From positions 248,001-312,000 of the forward strand of contig NZ_JAFCLP010000001.1 of the NCBI RefSeq assembly GCF_018129405.1: 64,000 nt of DNA, read 5' to 3'. Numbering within the stretch: position 1 is the stretch's first letter; each line of letters opens with the position of its first letter. A program made the translations under genes and the position numbers. The DNA comes from Bradyrhizobium iriomotense. GTDB lineage: Bacteria; Pseudomonadota; Alphaproteobacteria; Rhizobiales; Xanthobacteraceae. Positions 36,964 through 45,708 of this stretch are shown in pieces. A model generated the notes under the pieces. It did no database searches and had not been told where the DNA came from. It saw only the letters and a list, made by a program, of their open reading frames with translations.

Positions 36964-36977
36964 TTGTCGCAGGACAA
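36964..36977. promoter_or_regulatory. CRP/FNR-family box (NnrR/FixK type), proximal
   Basis: TTGTCGCAGGACAA has the TTG-N8-CAA layout with perfect TTGTC/GACAA arms. Its centre is about 62 bases upstream of the norE start codon, a distance suited to class II or class I activation of a short-leader promoter. NnrR and FixK regulators of denitrification recognise sites of this form. Confidence 0.6.
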
Positions 36978-37001
36978 ACTGGGGAATTGCCGGGTGCTTG
37001 T

Positions 37002-37015
37002 TTGCGCCGACGCAA
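37002..37015. promoter_or_regulatory. CRP/FNR-family box (NnrR/FixK type), distal
   Basis: TTGCGCCGACGCAA again fits TTG-N8-CAA, with perfect TTGCG/CGCAA arms. It is 38 bp from the proximal box. It lies between norE and a divergent small membrane-protein gene starting at 37079, so it could serve either direction. Confidence 0.55.
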
Positions 37016-37078
37016 CGTCCGGCCGGCCGGAGCGCGGTACGAACAGCCTCAGGGTTCCCAGGAGTGGCGAGTGACGAT

Positions 37079-37234
37079 ATGAGCGACGCACAAATCGGGC
37101 TGATGACAGCGACGCCCATCATCATCGCCTTTGCGATCGCGCTCAGGCGCATGGGGGTCTTGTCGACGGTGGCGACCGTGTCGGCGGTGAGCCTCTCGGT
37201 CGCGATCGCGGCGGTGCTGTTCACGACGCAGTAG
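37079..37234 (+). CDS. Possible small membrane protein (51 aa)
   Basis: A 51-residue frame from ATG 37079 encodes a hydrophobic protein (IGLMTATPIIIAFAIALRRMG then a second hydrophobic stretch to the end). That is enough for one or two membrane spans. An AGGAG lies somewhat far upstream (about 15 bases). It is divergent from norE and shares its regulatory gap, which hints at a link with NO metabolism. I do not recognise the family and the gene itself is not certain. Confidence 0.4.
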   Translation: MSDAQIGLMTATPIIIAFAIALRRMGVLSTVATVSAVSLSVAIAAVLFTTQ

Positions 37235-37390
37235 CGGCACGCGACTCAGTCGCAGTGCAGCACGCCGTTGCGGCTCTGCACAGCAAGGGGCCCCTGCTGC
37301 ATGTCGGACTCGGGCAGTTTCGCTTCCTCCGTCTTGGCTTCTTTGCGTCGTGCGCTAATATTGCGGTCCACACGACTGGACGAGTTCGCC

Positions 37391-37816
37391 ATGCCTGAGA
37401 TCATCAACCTTGGCGCGCTGCAGCTGACGTTCCTACAGAGCAAGGATGACACCGCCGGCGGCCTCGATCTGTTCGAGATGACGCTACAGCCGAACGCGCG
37501 CATGCCGATTCCCCATTATCATGATCGCTGGGACGAAACGATCTATGGACTAAGCGGCATCTCGACTTGGCGGGTCAACGCCAAGGATATCGACGTGGCG
37601 CCGGGCGAAAGCCTCTTCATCAAGCGCGGCGTGGTGCACGGTTTCATCAACCGTTCGCCACGACCGGCGACCTGCCTGTGCATCCTCAGCCCAGGCGTAC
37701 TCGGCCCGCAATACTTCAAGGACATGGCGGCCCTGCTATCGGCCAGCACGCCTGATCCGGCCAAAATGAAGGAAACAATGCTGCGCTATGGGCTGGTTCC
37801 TGTGATGCAATCCTAA
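37391..37816 (+). CDS. Cupin domain-containing protein
   Basis: A 141-residue single-domain cupin. Motif 1 appears as PIPHYHDRWDETIYGLSG, with the metal-binding His-x-His and Glu; motif 2 as PGESLFIKRGVVHGFINRS with the last His. Members bind a metal and act as small dioxygenases, isomerases or binding proteins; no specific function is visible. The start ATG 37391 gives a normal cupin length. It is alone, convergent with the gguB end of the sugar module. Confidence 0.75.
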   Translation: MPEIINLGALQLTFLQSKDDTAGGLDLFEMTLQPNARMPIPHYHDRWDETIYGLSGISTWRVNAKDIDVAPGESLFIKRGVVHGFINRSPRPATCLCILSPGVLGPQYFKDMAALLSASTPDPAKMKETMLRYGLVPVMQS

Positions 37817-37869
37817 GGATGAGTGCGGCGCGAGCGTGGTGGAGTGAGATGGCCGAAGCGTACGCCATT

Positions 37870-37901
37870 GGTGGGCACGGCGCGTTGCGCCTTTGCCCAC
37901 C
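37870..37901. terminator. Hairpin between convergent cupin and gguB genes
   Basis: Arms GGTGGGCA and TGCCCACC with a pairing inner GCGC form a stable stem-loop between two convergent genes. It resembles interspersed repeats used as bidirectional terminators in related genomes. Confidence 0.5.
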
Positions 37902-37913
37902 CTACGAGACCGC

Positions 37914-39104
37914 CTACCGCCGCTGATTATACACGTCGATGCACACCGCCCCGAGCAGCACCAGGCCCTTGATGACCTGCTGATAGTCGATGCCGATGCC
38001 GAGGATGGACATGCCGTTGTTCATCACGCCCATGATCATGGCGCCGACCACGGCGCCGCCGACGCGTCCGACGCCGCCATAGGCCGAGGCACCGCCGATG
38101 AAGCAGGCGGCGATGACGTCGAGCTCGAAGCCCAAACCCGCCTTGGGCGTTGCGGTGTTGAGGCGCGCGGCGAAGACGAGGCCGGCGAGCGCGGCCAGTA
38201 CGCCCATGTTGACGAAGGTGAGGAAGGTCAGCCGCTCGGTCTTGATGCCCGACAGGCTCGCCGCCTTGGCGTTGCCGCCGACCGCATAGATCTGCCGGCC
38301 GATCACGGTGCGGCGGGTGACGAAGCCGTAGAGCGCGATCAGCGCGGTCATGATCACCAGCACGTTGGGCAGGCCGCGATGCGAGGCGATCAGATAGGTG
38401 AAATAGAGCACGGCGCAGGCGAGCAAAATGCTCTTGCCGAGGAAGAACGCGTAAGGCTCGACCTCGATGCCGTGCGACTGCTCGCGCGACCTCCCCTTGG
38501 CGCTGGCATAGACGAGGCCGAGCGCGAGCACGGCGCCGATCAGCATCGACGTCGGATGCAGGGTGCCGGCCTCGGGCAGCAGCTCCGGAATGAAGCCTGA
38601 GGACAGTTTCTGGAAGGTCGGCGGGAACGGCCCGAGCGACTGGCCCTGCAAGACCGCGAGCGCCAGGCCCTTGAACACCAGCATGCCGGCCAGCGTGACG
38701 ATGAAGGACGGGATCTTGAAATAGGCCACCCAATAGCCCTGCGCCGCGCCGATGGCGGCACCGAGCGCGAGACAGGCGATGAAGGCAAGCGTGTAGTCGA
38801 CCTTGTAGGTCACCATGAGAAGCGCGGCCACGGCGCCGATGAAGCCCGCGACCGAGCCGACCGAAAGGTCGATATGGCCGGTGACGATCACCAGCAGCAT
38901 GCCCAGCGCCATGATGACGATGTAGCTGTTCTGCAGCACCAGGTTGGTGAGGTTGAGCGGCTGCAGCAGCGTGCCGGCGGTCATGACCTGGAAGAACAGC
39001 ATGATCGCGATCAGCGACATCAGCATGCCGTAATTGCGCAAATTGTTCTTGATGAAGCTGCCGTGCCGGCGCTCCTCGGGCAGCGAAACCGTCTTGTCGG
39101 TCAT
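37914..39104 (-). CDS. gguB: Multiple sugar ABC transporter permease GguB
   Basis: A 396-residue permease of the RbsC/XylH type with about ten spans. GHIDLSVGSVAGFIGA near residue 75 is the conserved core of this class, and AVGGNAKAASLSGI lies in the cytoplasmic loop. I use ATG 39104, which overlaps the gguA stop and has GGGAGG upstream. With GguA and ChvE it forms an importer for aldoses such as arabinose, galactose and xylose. It ends the transcript before a hairpin. Confidence 0.9.
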   Translation of the reverse strand: MTDKTVSLPEERRHGSFIKNNLRNYGMLMSLIAIMLFFQVMTAGTLLQPLNLTNLVLQNSYIVIMALGMLLVIVTGHIDLSVGSVAGFIGAVAALLMVTYKVDYTLAFIACLALGAAIGAAQGYWVAYFKIPSFIVTLAGMLVFKGLALAVLQGQSLGPFPPTFQKLSSGFIPELLPEAGTLHPTSMLIGAVLALGLVYASAKGRSREQSHGIEVEPYAFFLGKSILLACAVLYFTYLIASHRGLPNVLVIMTALIALYGFVTRRTVIGRQIYAVGGNAKAASLSGIKTERLTFLTFVNMGVLAALAGLVFAARLNTATPKAGLGFELDVIAACFIGGASAYGGVGRVGGAVVGAMIMGVMNNGMSILGIGIDYQQVIKGLVLLGAVCIDVYNQRR

Positions 39105-40678
39105 GGCTGCGATCCTCCCATCTCCGCGGCCGCAGGCGCGGCGTTCCCAATGCTTCGTTCGTTGCGCATGATGGCGCGCATGATCTTTTCCTGTGTCGCT
39201 TCCGTACCCTTGAACTCGCCGACGAAGGCACCGTCGTTCATGACGCAGATGCGGTCGCAGATGCCGAGCAGCTCGGGCATCTCCGAGGAGATCACCACGA
39301 CACCGCGGCCGGCTTCCGCAAGCTCGTTGATGATACAGTAAATCTCGTATTTGGCACCGACGTCGATGCCCCTTGTCGGCTCGTCCAGGATCAGCACCTT
39401 GGGGTCGGTCATCAGCCATTTCGACAGCACCACCTTCTGCTGGTTGCCGCCGGAGAGCTGGCCGGTCTCCTGGTAGACGTCGGAGCAGCGGATGCGCATA
39501 CGGTTGCGGTAATCGCTGGCGACCTTCAGCTCGGCGATGTCGTCGATCACCCTGCTAGGTGCGACCTGGTGGAGGCTCGCCAGCGTGATGTTCTTGCGGA
39601 CGTCGTCGGCGAGGATCAGCCCAAGCTGCTTGCGGTCCTCGGTGACATAGGCAAGCCCGGCGTCGATCGCGGCGGCAACGCTCGGCAGCGCGATCTCACG
39701 ACCTTCGAGCTTGATGCTGCCGCTGATATTGGTGCCCCAGGAGCGGCCGAACAGGCTCATGGCGAATTCGGTGCGCCCCGCCCCCATCAACCCGGCGATG
39801 CCCACGACCTCGCCGCGCTTCACGCCGAAATTGACGTTCTTGATCACCTGCCGCTCGAGATGGATGGGGTGATAGACCGACCAGTTCTCGACGTCGAGCA
39901 CAGGTTCGCCGATCTTTACGCTGCGCTCCGGGAAACGGTGAGCCATATCGCGGTTGACCATGCTGCGGATGATGCGGTCTTCCTGGATCGGCTCGGCATG
40001 GCAATCGATGCTGTCGACGGTTCGGCCGTCGCGCAGCACGGTGATGTGATCGGCGACCTTGGCGACCTCATTGAGCTTGTGCGAGATCAGGATCGAGCCG
40101 ATGCCTTGCTCGCGGAACGCCATCAGGCGTTCGAGCAGCGCGGCGCTGTCGGCCTCGTTGAGGCTCGCGGTCGGCTCGTCCAGGATCAGCATGCGTACGC
40201 GCTTGGACAGTGCTTTCGCGATCTCGACCAGCTGCTGCTTGCCGACGCCGAGATCGGTGATCAGCGTATCCGGGGATTCCTTCAGGCCGACCTGCGCCAG
40301 CAGCTCGCGCGTGCGCCGGTAGACCTCGTCGCGGTCAATCACACCCAACTTTGAAGGCGGATGCGAGAGAAAAATATTTTCCGCGATTGACATCAGCGGG
40401 ATCAGCGCCAGCTCCTGATGGATGATGATGATGCCGAGCGCCTCGGAATCGTTGATGTCGCGGAAGCGGCGTTCCTCGCCCTCGAACACGATGGTGCCCT
40501 CGTAGCTGCCGGCCGGATAGACGCCGCTCAGCACCTTCATCAGCGTCGACTTGCCGGCGCCGTTCTCGCCGACGAGGGCGTGAATCTGCCCGGCGCGAAC
40601 CGAGAAATTGACGTCGCGCAACGCCTGCACACCGGCAAAGCTCTTGCTGACGTTGCGCATCTCCAGCATGGCGGTCAT
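39101..40678 (-). CDS. gguA: Multiple sugar ABC transporter ATP-binding protein GguA
   Basis: A 525-residue tandem ATPase of the sugar (RbsA/XylG/MglA) group. The first half has GENGAGKST (Walker A, near residue 37), and LILDEPTASLN. The second half has the degenerate AGLMGAGRTE loop and the signature LSGGNQQKVVLSKWL with LILDEPTRGID. Sequence and context match GguA, the partner of ChvE. It starts 229 bases after the chvE stop, behind a palindromic block. Confidence 0.92.
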   Translation of the reverse strand: MTAMLEMRNVSKSFAGVQALRDVNFSVRAGQIHALVGENGAGKSTLMKVLSGVYPAGSYEGTIVFEGEERRFRDINDSEALGIIIIHQELALIPLMSIAENIFLSHPPSKLGVIDRDEVYRRTRELLAQVGLKESPDTLITDLGVGKQQLVEIAKALSKRVRMLILDEPTASLNEADSAALLERLMAFREQGIGSILISHKLNEVAKVADHITVLRDGRTVDSIDCHAEPIQEDRIIRSMVNRDMAHRFPERSVKIGEPVLDVENWSVYHPIHLERQVIKNVNFGVKRGEVVGIAGLMGAGRTEFAMSLFGRSWGTNISGSIKLEGREIALPSVAAAIDAGLAYVTEDRKQLGLILADDVRKNITLASLHQVAPSRVIDDIAELKVASDYRNRMRIRCSDVYQETGQLSGGNQQKVVLSKWLMTDPKVLILDEPTRGIDVGAKYEIYCIINELAEAGRGVVVISSEMPELLGICDRICVMNDGAFVGEFKGTEATQEKIMRAIMRNERSIGNAAPAAAEMGGSQP

Positions 40679-40705
40679 GGCTTTGGTGTCCCTTGCTTTA
40701 CTTCG

Positions 40706-40895
40706 CCTCTCCCCGCGTGCGGGGAGAGCATAGGCCGCCTTTGGCGGCCGTTCCTAGAACGCCGAAGCAAAGCTTCGGCTATGATTCGAGCGCAGTTGAA
40801 TTCCGGGTGAGGGGGAATCTCCGCGAGGGCAGCTCTCACCACCCCCGTGGAGAGTCCCCCTCACCCTAACCCTCTCCCCGCATGCGGGGAGAGGG
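40706..40895. repeat. Palindromic repeat block between chvE and gguA
   Basis: The block opens with CCTCTCCCCGCGTGCGGGGA (40706-40725) and closes with CCCTCTCCCCGCATGCGGGG (40870-40889), with further hairpins (GGCCGCC/GGCGGCC, CGAAGC/GCTTCG) between. It belongs to the same family as those at 50690-50790 and 62734-62879. Placed after the binding-protein gene, it may lower expression of the downstream ATPase and permease. Confidence 0.7.
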
Positions 40896-40906
40896 GAAAG
40901 AGAATC

Positions 40907-41980
40907 CTACTGGAACTGCGACTTCTTGTAGTAGCCGCTGTCGACCAGGGTCTTCTCCCAATTGTCCTTGTAGACCACGACCGGCTTCAGAAGATAGGAC
41001 GGCACGGTCTTGACGCCGTTCTCGTAGGTCTTGGTGTCGTTCACCGTGACCTGCTTGCCGGCGAGCGCGGCGTCGACCATGTCGGCGGTCACCTTGGCGA
41101 GGTCGCGGGTGTCCTTGAAGATGGTCGAGTACTGGTCGCCGCGCAGCATCGCCTTGATCGACGGCACCTCGGCATCCTGGCCCGAGATGACAGGCATCGG
41201 CTGGTCGGCGCTGCCGTAGCCGACGCCCTTCAGCGAGGAGATGATGCCGATCGAGAGGCCGTCATAGGGCGACAGCACGGCGTTGACCTTCTTGTTGCCG
41301 TAGTAGGCGCTGAGCAGATTGTCCATGCGGGCCTGGGCGGTGGCGCCGTCCCAACGCAGCGTCGCGACCTTGTCCATGCCCATCTGGCCGGACACGACGA
41401 CGAGCTTGCCGCTGTCGATATAGGGCTTCAGCACGCTCAGCGCGCCGTTGTAGAAGAAGTAGGCGTTGTTGTCGTCGGGCGAGCCACCGAACAGCTCGAT
41501 GTTGAAGGGACCCTTGCCGTCCTTGAGGCCGAGCCCCTGCACGAGCGACTCCGCCTGGAGCACGCCGACCTGGAAATTGTCGAAGGTCGCGTAATAGTCG
41601 ACGTTCGGCGTGCCGCGGATCAGGCGGTCATAGGCGATCACGGTGATGCCTTTTGCTTTCGCCTGCTTGAGCACGTCTGACAGCGTGGTGCCGTCGATCG
41701 CGGCGATCACCAGTGCTTTCGCGCCCTTGGTCACCATGTTCTCGACCTGCGAGAGCTGGTTCGGGATATCGTCCTCGGCATATTGCAGGTCGGTGTTGTA
41801 GCCACGCTCCTTCAGTACCTTGACCATGTTGTTGCCGTCGTCGATCCAGCGTGCCGACGACTTCGTCGGCATGGCGATGCCGACGGTCGCCTTATCCTGG
41901 GCGGAGGCAGGCACGCCCGCGATCAGCGTAGCGGCGCTTGCGAGAGCAAGCGCGAGGACGGTCGTCTTCAGTTTCAGCAT
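40907..41980 (-). CDS. chvE: Multiple monosaccharide-binding protein ChvE
   Basis: A 357-residue periplasmic protein with a signal peptide (residues 1-27, ending PASAQDK). The body matches ChvE of Agrobacterium as I remember it over long stretches, for example [34 protein letters not shown], and [19 protein letters not shown]. ChvE binds arabinose, galactose and related sugars and, in Agrobacterium, also signals to a sensor kinase. Here it heads the chvE-gguA-gguB transcript next to galactose/arabinose oxidation genes. A GGGAG ribosome binding site precedes the ATG. Confidence 0.95.
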   Translation of the reverse strand: MLKLKTTVLALALASAATLIAGVPASAQDKATVGIAMPTKSSARWIDDGNNMVKVLKERGYNTDLQYAEDDIPNQLSQVENMVTKGAKALVIAAIDGTTLSDVLKQAKAKGITVIAYDRLIRGTPNVDYYATFDNFQVGVLQAESLVQGLGLKDGKGPFNIELFGGSPDDNNAYFFYNGALSVLKPYIDSGKLVVVSGQMGMDKVATLRWDGATAQARMDNLLSAYYGNKKVNAVLSPYDGLSIGIISSLKGVGYGSADQPMPVISGQDAEVPSIKAMLRGDQYSTIFKDTRDLAKVTADMVDAALAGKQVTVNDTKTYENGVKTVPSYLLKPVVVYKDNWEKTLVDSGYYKKSQFQ

Positions 41981-42051
41981 GTTTCACTCCCTTTGGGTGT
42001 CAGACTGTTTCTTCGTGTCGTCGAGAACGGAGGTCGGTTGCTTGGGGTCTC

Positions 42052-42933
42052 CTATGCGAGCTTGACGTCGGGCTCCGCGCGACCGCGCGCGGATGCTTCG
42101 AGCAGAAAGGTGCAGCCGGCTTGCGGATCGGCAGCGCGTGCCGCCGCGTCCATGTCCTGCCATGCGGAGGTGACGAGCAGGCGCGACAGGTCCTGGCCGA
42201 CGAAAGCGGGGCAGCTCGCCTGCTTCGCCGGCACGCTGAGTGAGCGCAGGCGTTCGCCCTGCGGCGAGTAGACGTCGATACGGCTTGCGCCCCAGCACGC
42301 ATTCCAGATCTGCCCGTCGGCATCGCAGACCGAGCCATCGAGGCCGCCGATGCAGCTGTGGCGCAGCAGCACCTCCGGCTCGCCGCGCGGCAGGCCGGTC
42401 GCGGGATTGAGCGGGACCGCGTAGAGCACCGCGCGAGGAGTGTCGGTGAAATAGCCGGTGGCGCCATCGGGCGAGAAGCAGATCGAATTGGGAATGCTGA
42501 TGCCGGGAAACAGCGTCGAGATCTTGCCGCGATGGAGCGCGTAGATCGCCCCCGCCTTCGGCTCGGCCTTCTTGCCCATGGTGCCGATCCAGAACGTGCC
42601 GGATTGATGCACGCGGCAATCGTTGGAGCGCGTCGCGGGATTGTCCGCTTCGAGCGGACAGAACAGCGTCATCTCGCCGCCAGCGAGCTTGCGGATGTAG
42701 AGGCCGTCTTCCGCGACGATCAACTGGCTGTCGGCATCGATGCGTCCCAGCGCGCTGGCCATCCGGCCGAGCGCGTGGATGCGGACGGAACCGCTGCCGA
42801 GTTGCGCCTCGAACAGCTTGCCCTCGCGAATGTCGAACCACCAGGCTGTGTCGGTGGTGACGTCATAGGTCGGCCCTTCGCCGAGATGGCACTGCTCCGC
42901 GGATAGAACCGAGGTCGGCACCTGTTCCGTCAT
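42052..42933 (-). CDS. SMP-30/gluconolactonase-like sugar lactonase
   Basis: A 293-residue beta-propeller lactonase. The metal-site residues are visible as Glu in HLGEGPTYD, Asn in SICFSPDG (ISIPNSICF) and Asp in GGLDGSVCDADG. It would open the aldonolactone made by the adjacent sugar 1-dehydrogenase. The start ATG 42933 overlaps the epimerase stop (ATGA). Arabinolactone and galactonolactone are the likely substrates. Confidence 0.88.
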   Translation of the reverse strand: MTEQVPTSVLSAEQCHLGEGPTYDVTTDTAWWFDIREGKLFEAQLGSGSVRIHALGRMASALGRIDADSQLIVAEDGLYIRKLAGGEMTLFCPLEADNPATRSNDCRVHQSGTFWIGTMGKKAEPKAGAIYALHRGKISTLFPGISIPNSICFSPDGATGYFTDTPRAVLYAVPLNPATGLPRGEPEVLLRHSCIGGLDGSVCDADGQIWNACWGASRIDVYSPQGERLRSLSVPAKQASCPAFVGQDLSRLLVTSAWQDMDAAARAADPQAGCTFLLEASARGRAEPDVKLA

Positions 42934-44006
42934 GCTCTCACCCCAAAGCGATAGACGGTGTGATGCCGATAGACCTGGCCGGGATCGAGGCGCGGACTCG
43001 GAAAGTCCGGCCGGTTCGGCGCATCGGGCCAGATGTGCGGCTCCAGGCACATGGCGTCCGACTGCCGGATCAGCTTGCCGCCCTTCCCCGAGATCGTGCC
43101 GTCGAGATAGTTGCCGGAATAGACTTGCAAGCCGGGCTGATTGGTGAGCAGCTCCATGGCACGCCCGGAGCGCGGCGCCTCCAGCCGCGCCGCGAGCGCA
43201 AGCTTGCCGTCACGCCCGAGGCAATAGGTGTGGTCGTAGCCCCTGCCATTGCGCAATTGCTGGTCGCTCTCACGGATACGCTCGCCGACGGGCCGCGGCT
43301 CGCGGAAGTCGAACGGCGTGCCGGCAACGCTGCGCGGCGGCTCCGGCAACGGAATGGCGGTGGGATCGATGGCGAGGAAGTGCTCGGCTGCGACCGTCAA
43401 GCGATGGTCGAGAATGGGCGTGCCTGATGTGGCGCCTTCGAGATTGAAGAAGCTGTGATTGGTCAGGTTGACGATGGTCGGCCGGTCGGTCCGCGCTTCC
43501 ATCACCAGCGACAGCTCGGTCGGGCCGGTGATGCGATAGGTCAGGCGCACGTCGAGCTTGCCTGGATAATTCTCCTCGCCATGCGGACTGGAATAGGTGA
43601 GCGTCACCGCGGGCTCGGCGCCCTCCTCGATCGCGGTAATGTCCCACAGCTTGCGATCAAAACCCTCGAGCCCGCCGTGCAGCGCATTCGGACCATTGTT
43701 GACGGGAAGCTGCACCGTCTCGCCATCGAGCGAGAATTGTCCTTTGGCGATGCGGTTGGCATAGCGGCCGACGGTGGCGCCTAAAAACTTCCGTTCGGCG
43801 AGATAGCCGGCGAAGGCATCATGGCCGAGCACGACGTCGTCGGTGCCGCCTTTGGCGTCCGGCGCGATCAGCGCCTGGATCACCGCGCCATGGGTGATGA
43901 TGCGAGCCTCGACGCCGCCCTCCCCGCGCAGCACGATGCGCTCAACCTTGCGGCCATCGGGCAGTGTTCCGAAAACGTCCTTTTCTATTTTTTTTGAGCC
44001 TGCCAT
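42930..44006 (-). CDS. Aldose 1-epimerase (mutarotase)
   Basis: A 358-residue GalM-family enzyme. Catalytic histidines lie in NALHGGLEGFDRKLW (about residue 110) and LTNHSFFNLEG (about 185); the C-terminal Glu lies in the QPGLQVYSGNYLDG region. It interconverts alpha and beta anomers so that the dehydrogenase, which acts on the pyranose ring, is supplied quickly. It sits two bases after the dehydrogenase gene and overlaps the lactonase start. Confidence 0.92.
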   Translation of the reverse strand: MAGSKKIEKDVFGTLPDGRKVERIVLRGEGGVEARIITHGAVIQALIAPDAKGGTDDVVLGHDAFAGYLAERKFLGATVGRYANRIAKGQFSLDGETVQLPVNNGPNALHGGLEGFDRKLWDITAIEEGAEPAVTLTYSSPHGEENYPGKLDVRLTYRITGPTELSLVMEARTDRPTIVNLTNHSFFNLEGATSGTPILDHRLTVAAEHFLAIDPTAIPLPEPPRSVAGTPFDFREPRPVGERIRESDQQLRNGRGYDHTYCLGRDGKLALAARLEAPRSGRAMELLTNQPGLQVYSGNYLDGTISGKGGKLIRQSDAMCLEPHIWPDAPNRPDFPSPRLDPGQVYRHHTVYRFGVRA

Positions 44007-44008
44007 GT

Positions 44009-44935
44009 TCAGTCCACAAACGGTTCGACGATCGTGCGCTTGCCGAGCAAGAAAGAGTCGGCGACGAGACGCAGCGGCGCCAGATCGACATCGCTTGTGC
44101 CTGACGCCGCCAGCTTGACGAAGCGCTGGTACAGCCGGCGATATTCCTGATCGGGTGCATCCGCAATGGCCTTGCCGTCGACGGCCATCCGCCGGCCGCC
44201 GTCAGACAATGTCATCCGGCCCTGGTCTGTTTCCACGAGGATATCCCAGCTCTGCGGGCCGGTCTGCCGGAAGTCGAACTCGGCGGTGATGGGCAGGCCA
44301 TTGATATCAGTCAGGTTCAGGTTCGCGGCGATCGGCGCCTGGCAATTGGCGGGGAAAGCAAGCTCGGCCGAGGTCACGAACACTTGAGACGGCAGGATGC
44401 GGGTCACAATCGAGAGCGCGTTGATGCCGGGATCGAACACGCCGAGCCCGCCCGGTTCCCAGATCCAGGCCTGGCCGGGATGCCAGACGCGGACGTCTTC
44501 CTTCCAGCTGATGCGCACGGATTTGATCCGGCGGCTCGCCAGCCATTCGCGAGCCGGCTCGACCGCCGGCGCGTAGCGCGAATGCCAGGTCGCAAACAGC
44601 GTGCGCCCGGCATCAGTCGCCATCGCGATCAGCGGATCGAGCTCGGCAACGCCGGTGCCCGGCGGCTTCTCCAACATGACATGCTTGCCGGCGGCGAGCG
44701 CGGTCGCGGCCTGGGCGCGGCGCACCTGCGGCGGCGTGCAGAGCGAGACGGCGTCGATCGGCGGACCTTTTTCCAGCAGCTCCTCGATGGTGGCGAAATG
44801 CGGCAGCTCCGGCAGCGAGGCATTGCGGCTCGCCACGGCCGCGAGCGTTGCGCCCTGTGTCGCCGCGATCGCGCCCACATGCTGGTCGCGCGCGATCTTG
44901 CCGAAGCCGACAATGGCGATGCGAAGGTCTGTCAC
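44009..44935 (-). CDS. Gfo/Idh/MocA-type sugar 1-dehydrogenase (galactose/arabinose)
   Basis: A 308-residue oxidoreductase. The NAD(P) site is IAIVGFGKIARDQH near residue 6, and the EKPPG motif is near residue 93. Length and flanking genes fit the D-galactose/L-arabinose 1-dehydrogenase subgroup that forms the 1,4- or 1,5-lactone. The start is a GTG at 44935 that overlaps the gntR stop. It feeds the lactonase two genes downstream. Confidence 0.87.
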   Translation of the reverse strand: MTDLRIAIVGFGKIARDQHVGAIAATQGATLAAVASRNASLPELPHFATIEELLEKGPPIDAVSLCTPPQVRRAQAATALAAGKHVMLEKPPGTGVAELDPLIAMATDAGRTLFATWHSRYAPAVEPAREWLASRRIKSVRISWKEDVRVWHPGQAWIWEPGGLGVFDPGINALSIVTRILPSQVFVTSAELAFPANCQAPIAANLNLTDINGLPITAEFDFRQTGPQSWDILVETDQGRMTLSDGGRRMAVDGKAIADAPDQEYRRLYQRFVKLAASGTSDVDLAPLRLVADSFLLGKRTIVEPFVD

Positions 44936-45708
44936 GCTTGTTCTCCCGTATCCGCTGACGGCAGCGGCTCGGCCGGGGCGGTCTCGATCACCGTGCCCTC
45001 GTGGCGGCGCATGCCGTTGTGAATGACATAGACCATGGCCTCGGACGCGGCTTCCGCGTCGCCCGCGGCGATGGCATCGACGATCTTCTGGTGCCAGAGC
45101 AGCACGGCGTCGCGGTCTTCCGGCTCGACCGGGGCGCTGAGCAGGAACGATGCGCGCAACGCTGCCTCGATGACATGCCCGATCGAGCGCATGAACAGAT
45201 TGCCGGAGGCACGCGCCACGCCAACGTGAAGCGCGAGATCGGCGTCGGCAAAGCCGACCGAGTCGGACGCTTCATGCCGCATGCGATCCATGCAGCGGCG
45301 GAGTTCGGCGACGTCCTCCTCTGACCGCTGCGCTGCGGCGAGCATCGCCGCGCGCGGCTCGACCGCGAGACGAATCTCGGCGAGGTCGTTGAGGAAGCGC
45401 TTGTCGATGCCGGCGTCGAGGTGCCAGGCCAGCACGTCGGCGTCGAACATGTTCCAGGCGCCGCGCTCGCGCACGACGGTGCCGACCCGCGCCTTGGTGG
45501 TGAGCAGGCCCTTGGCGACCAGCGTCTTCACGCTCTCGCGCAGCACCGGCCGCGACACGCCGAACATCGCAATCATCTCGGCATCGCCGGGCAGCCGTGT
45601 CCCCTCCGCGTAGCGGCCGGCGATGATGTCGACGCCGATCGAACGCGCCACCTCCGCGTGATTGGAGTGAGCCCGCCGCGTTGGGATGACGACGATACGC
45701 GAGGTCAT
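44932..45708 (-). CDS. GntR family (FadR subgroup) transcriptional regulator
   Basis: A 258-residue regulator. The winged helix covers about residues 15-75 (RLPGDAEMIAMFGVSRPVLRES) and the all-helical FCD effector domain the rest, with metal-type His residues in ADLALHVGVARASGN. The start ATG 45708 overlaps the yjfF stop. It lies in the middle of the sugar operon and is probably its regulator; a TAGTCA/TGACTA palindrome before ytfQ is a candidate target. Confidence 0.92.
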   Translation of the reverse strand: MTSRIVVIPTRRAHSNHAEVARSIGVDIIAGRYAEGTRLPGDAEMIAMFGVSRPVLRESVKTLVAKGLLTTKARVGTVVRERGAWNMFDADVLAWHLDAGIDKRFLNDLAEIRLAVEPRAAMLAAAQRSEEDVAELRRCMDRMRHEASDSVGFADADLALHVGVARASGNLFMRSIGHVIEAALRASFLLSAPVEPEDRDAVLLWHQKIVDAIAAGDAEAASEAMVYVIHNGMRRHEGTVIETAPAEPLPSADTGEQA

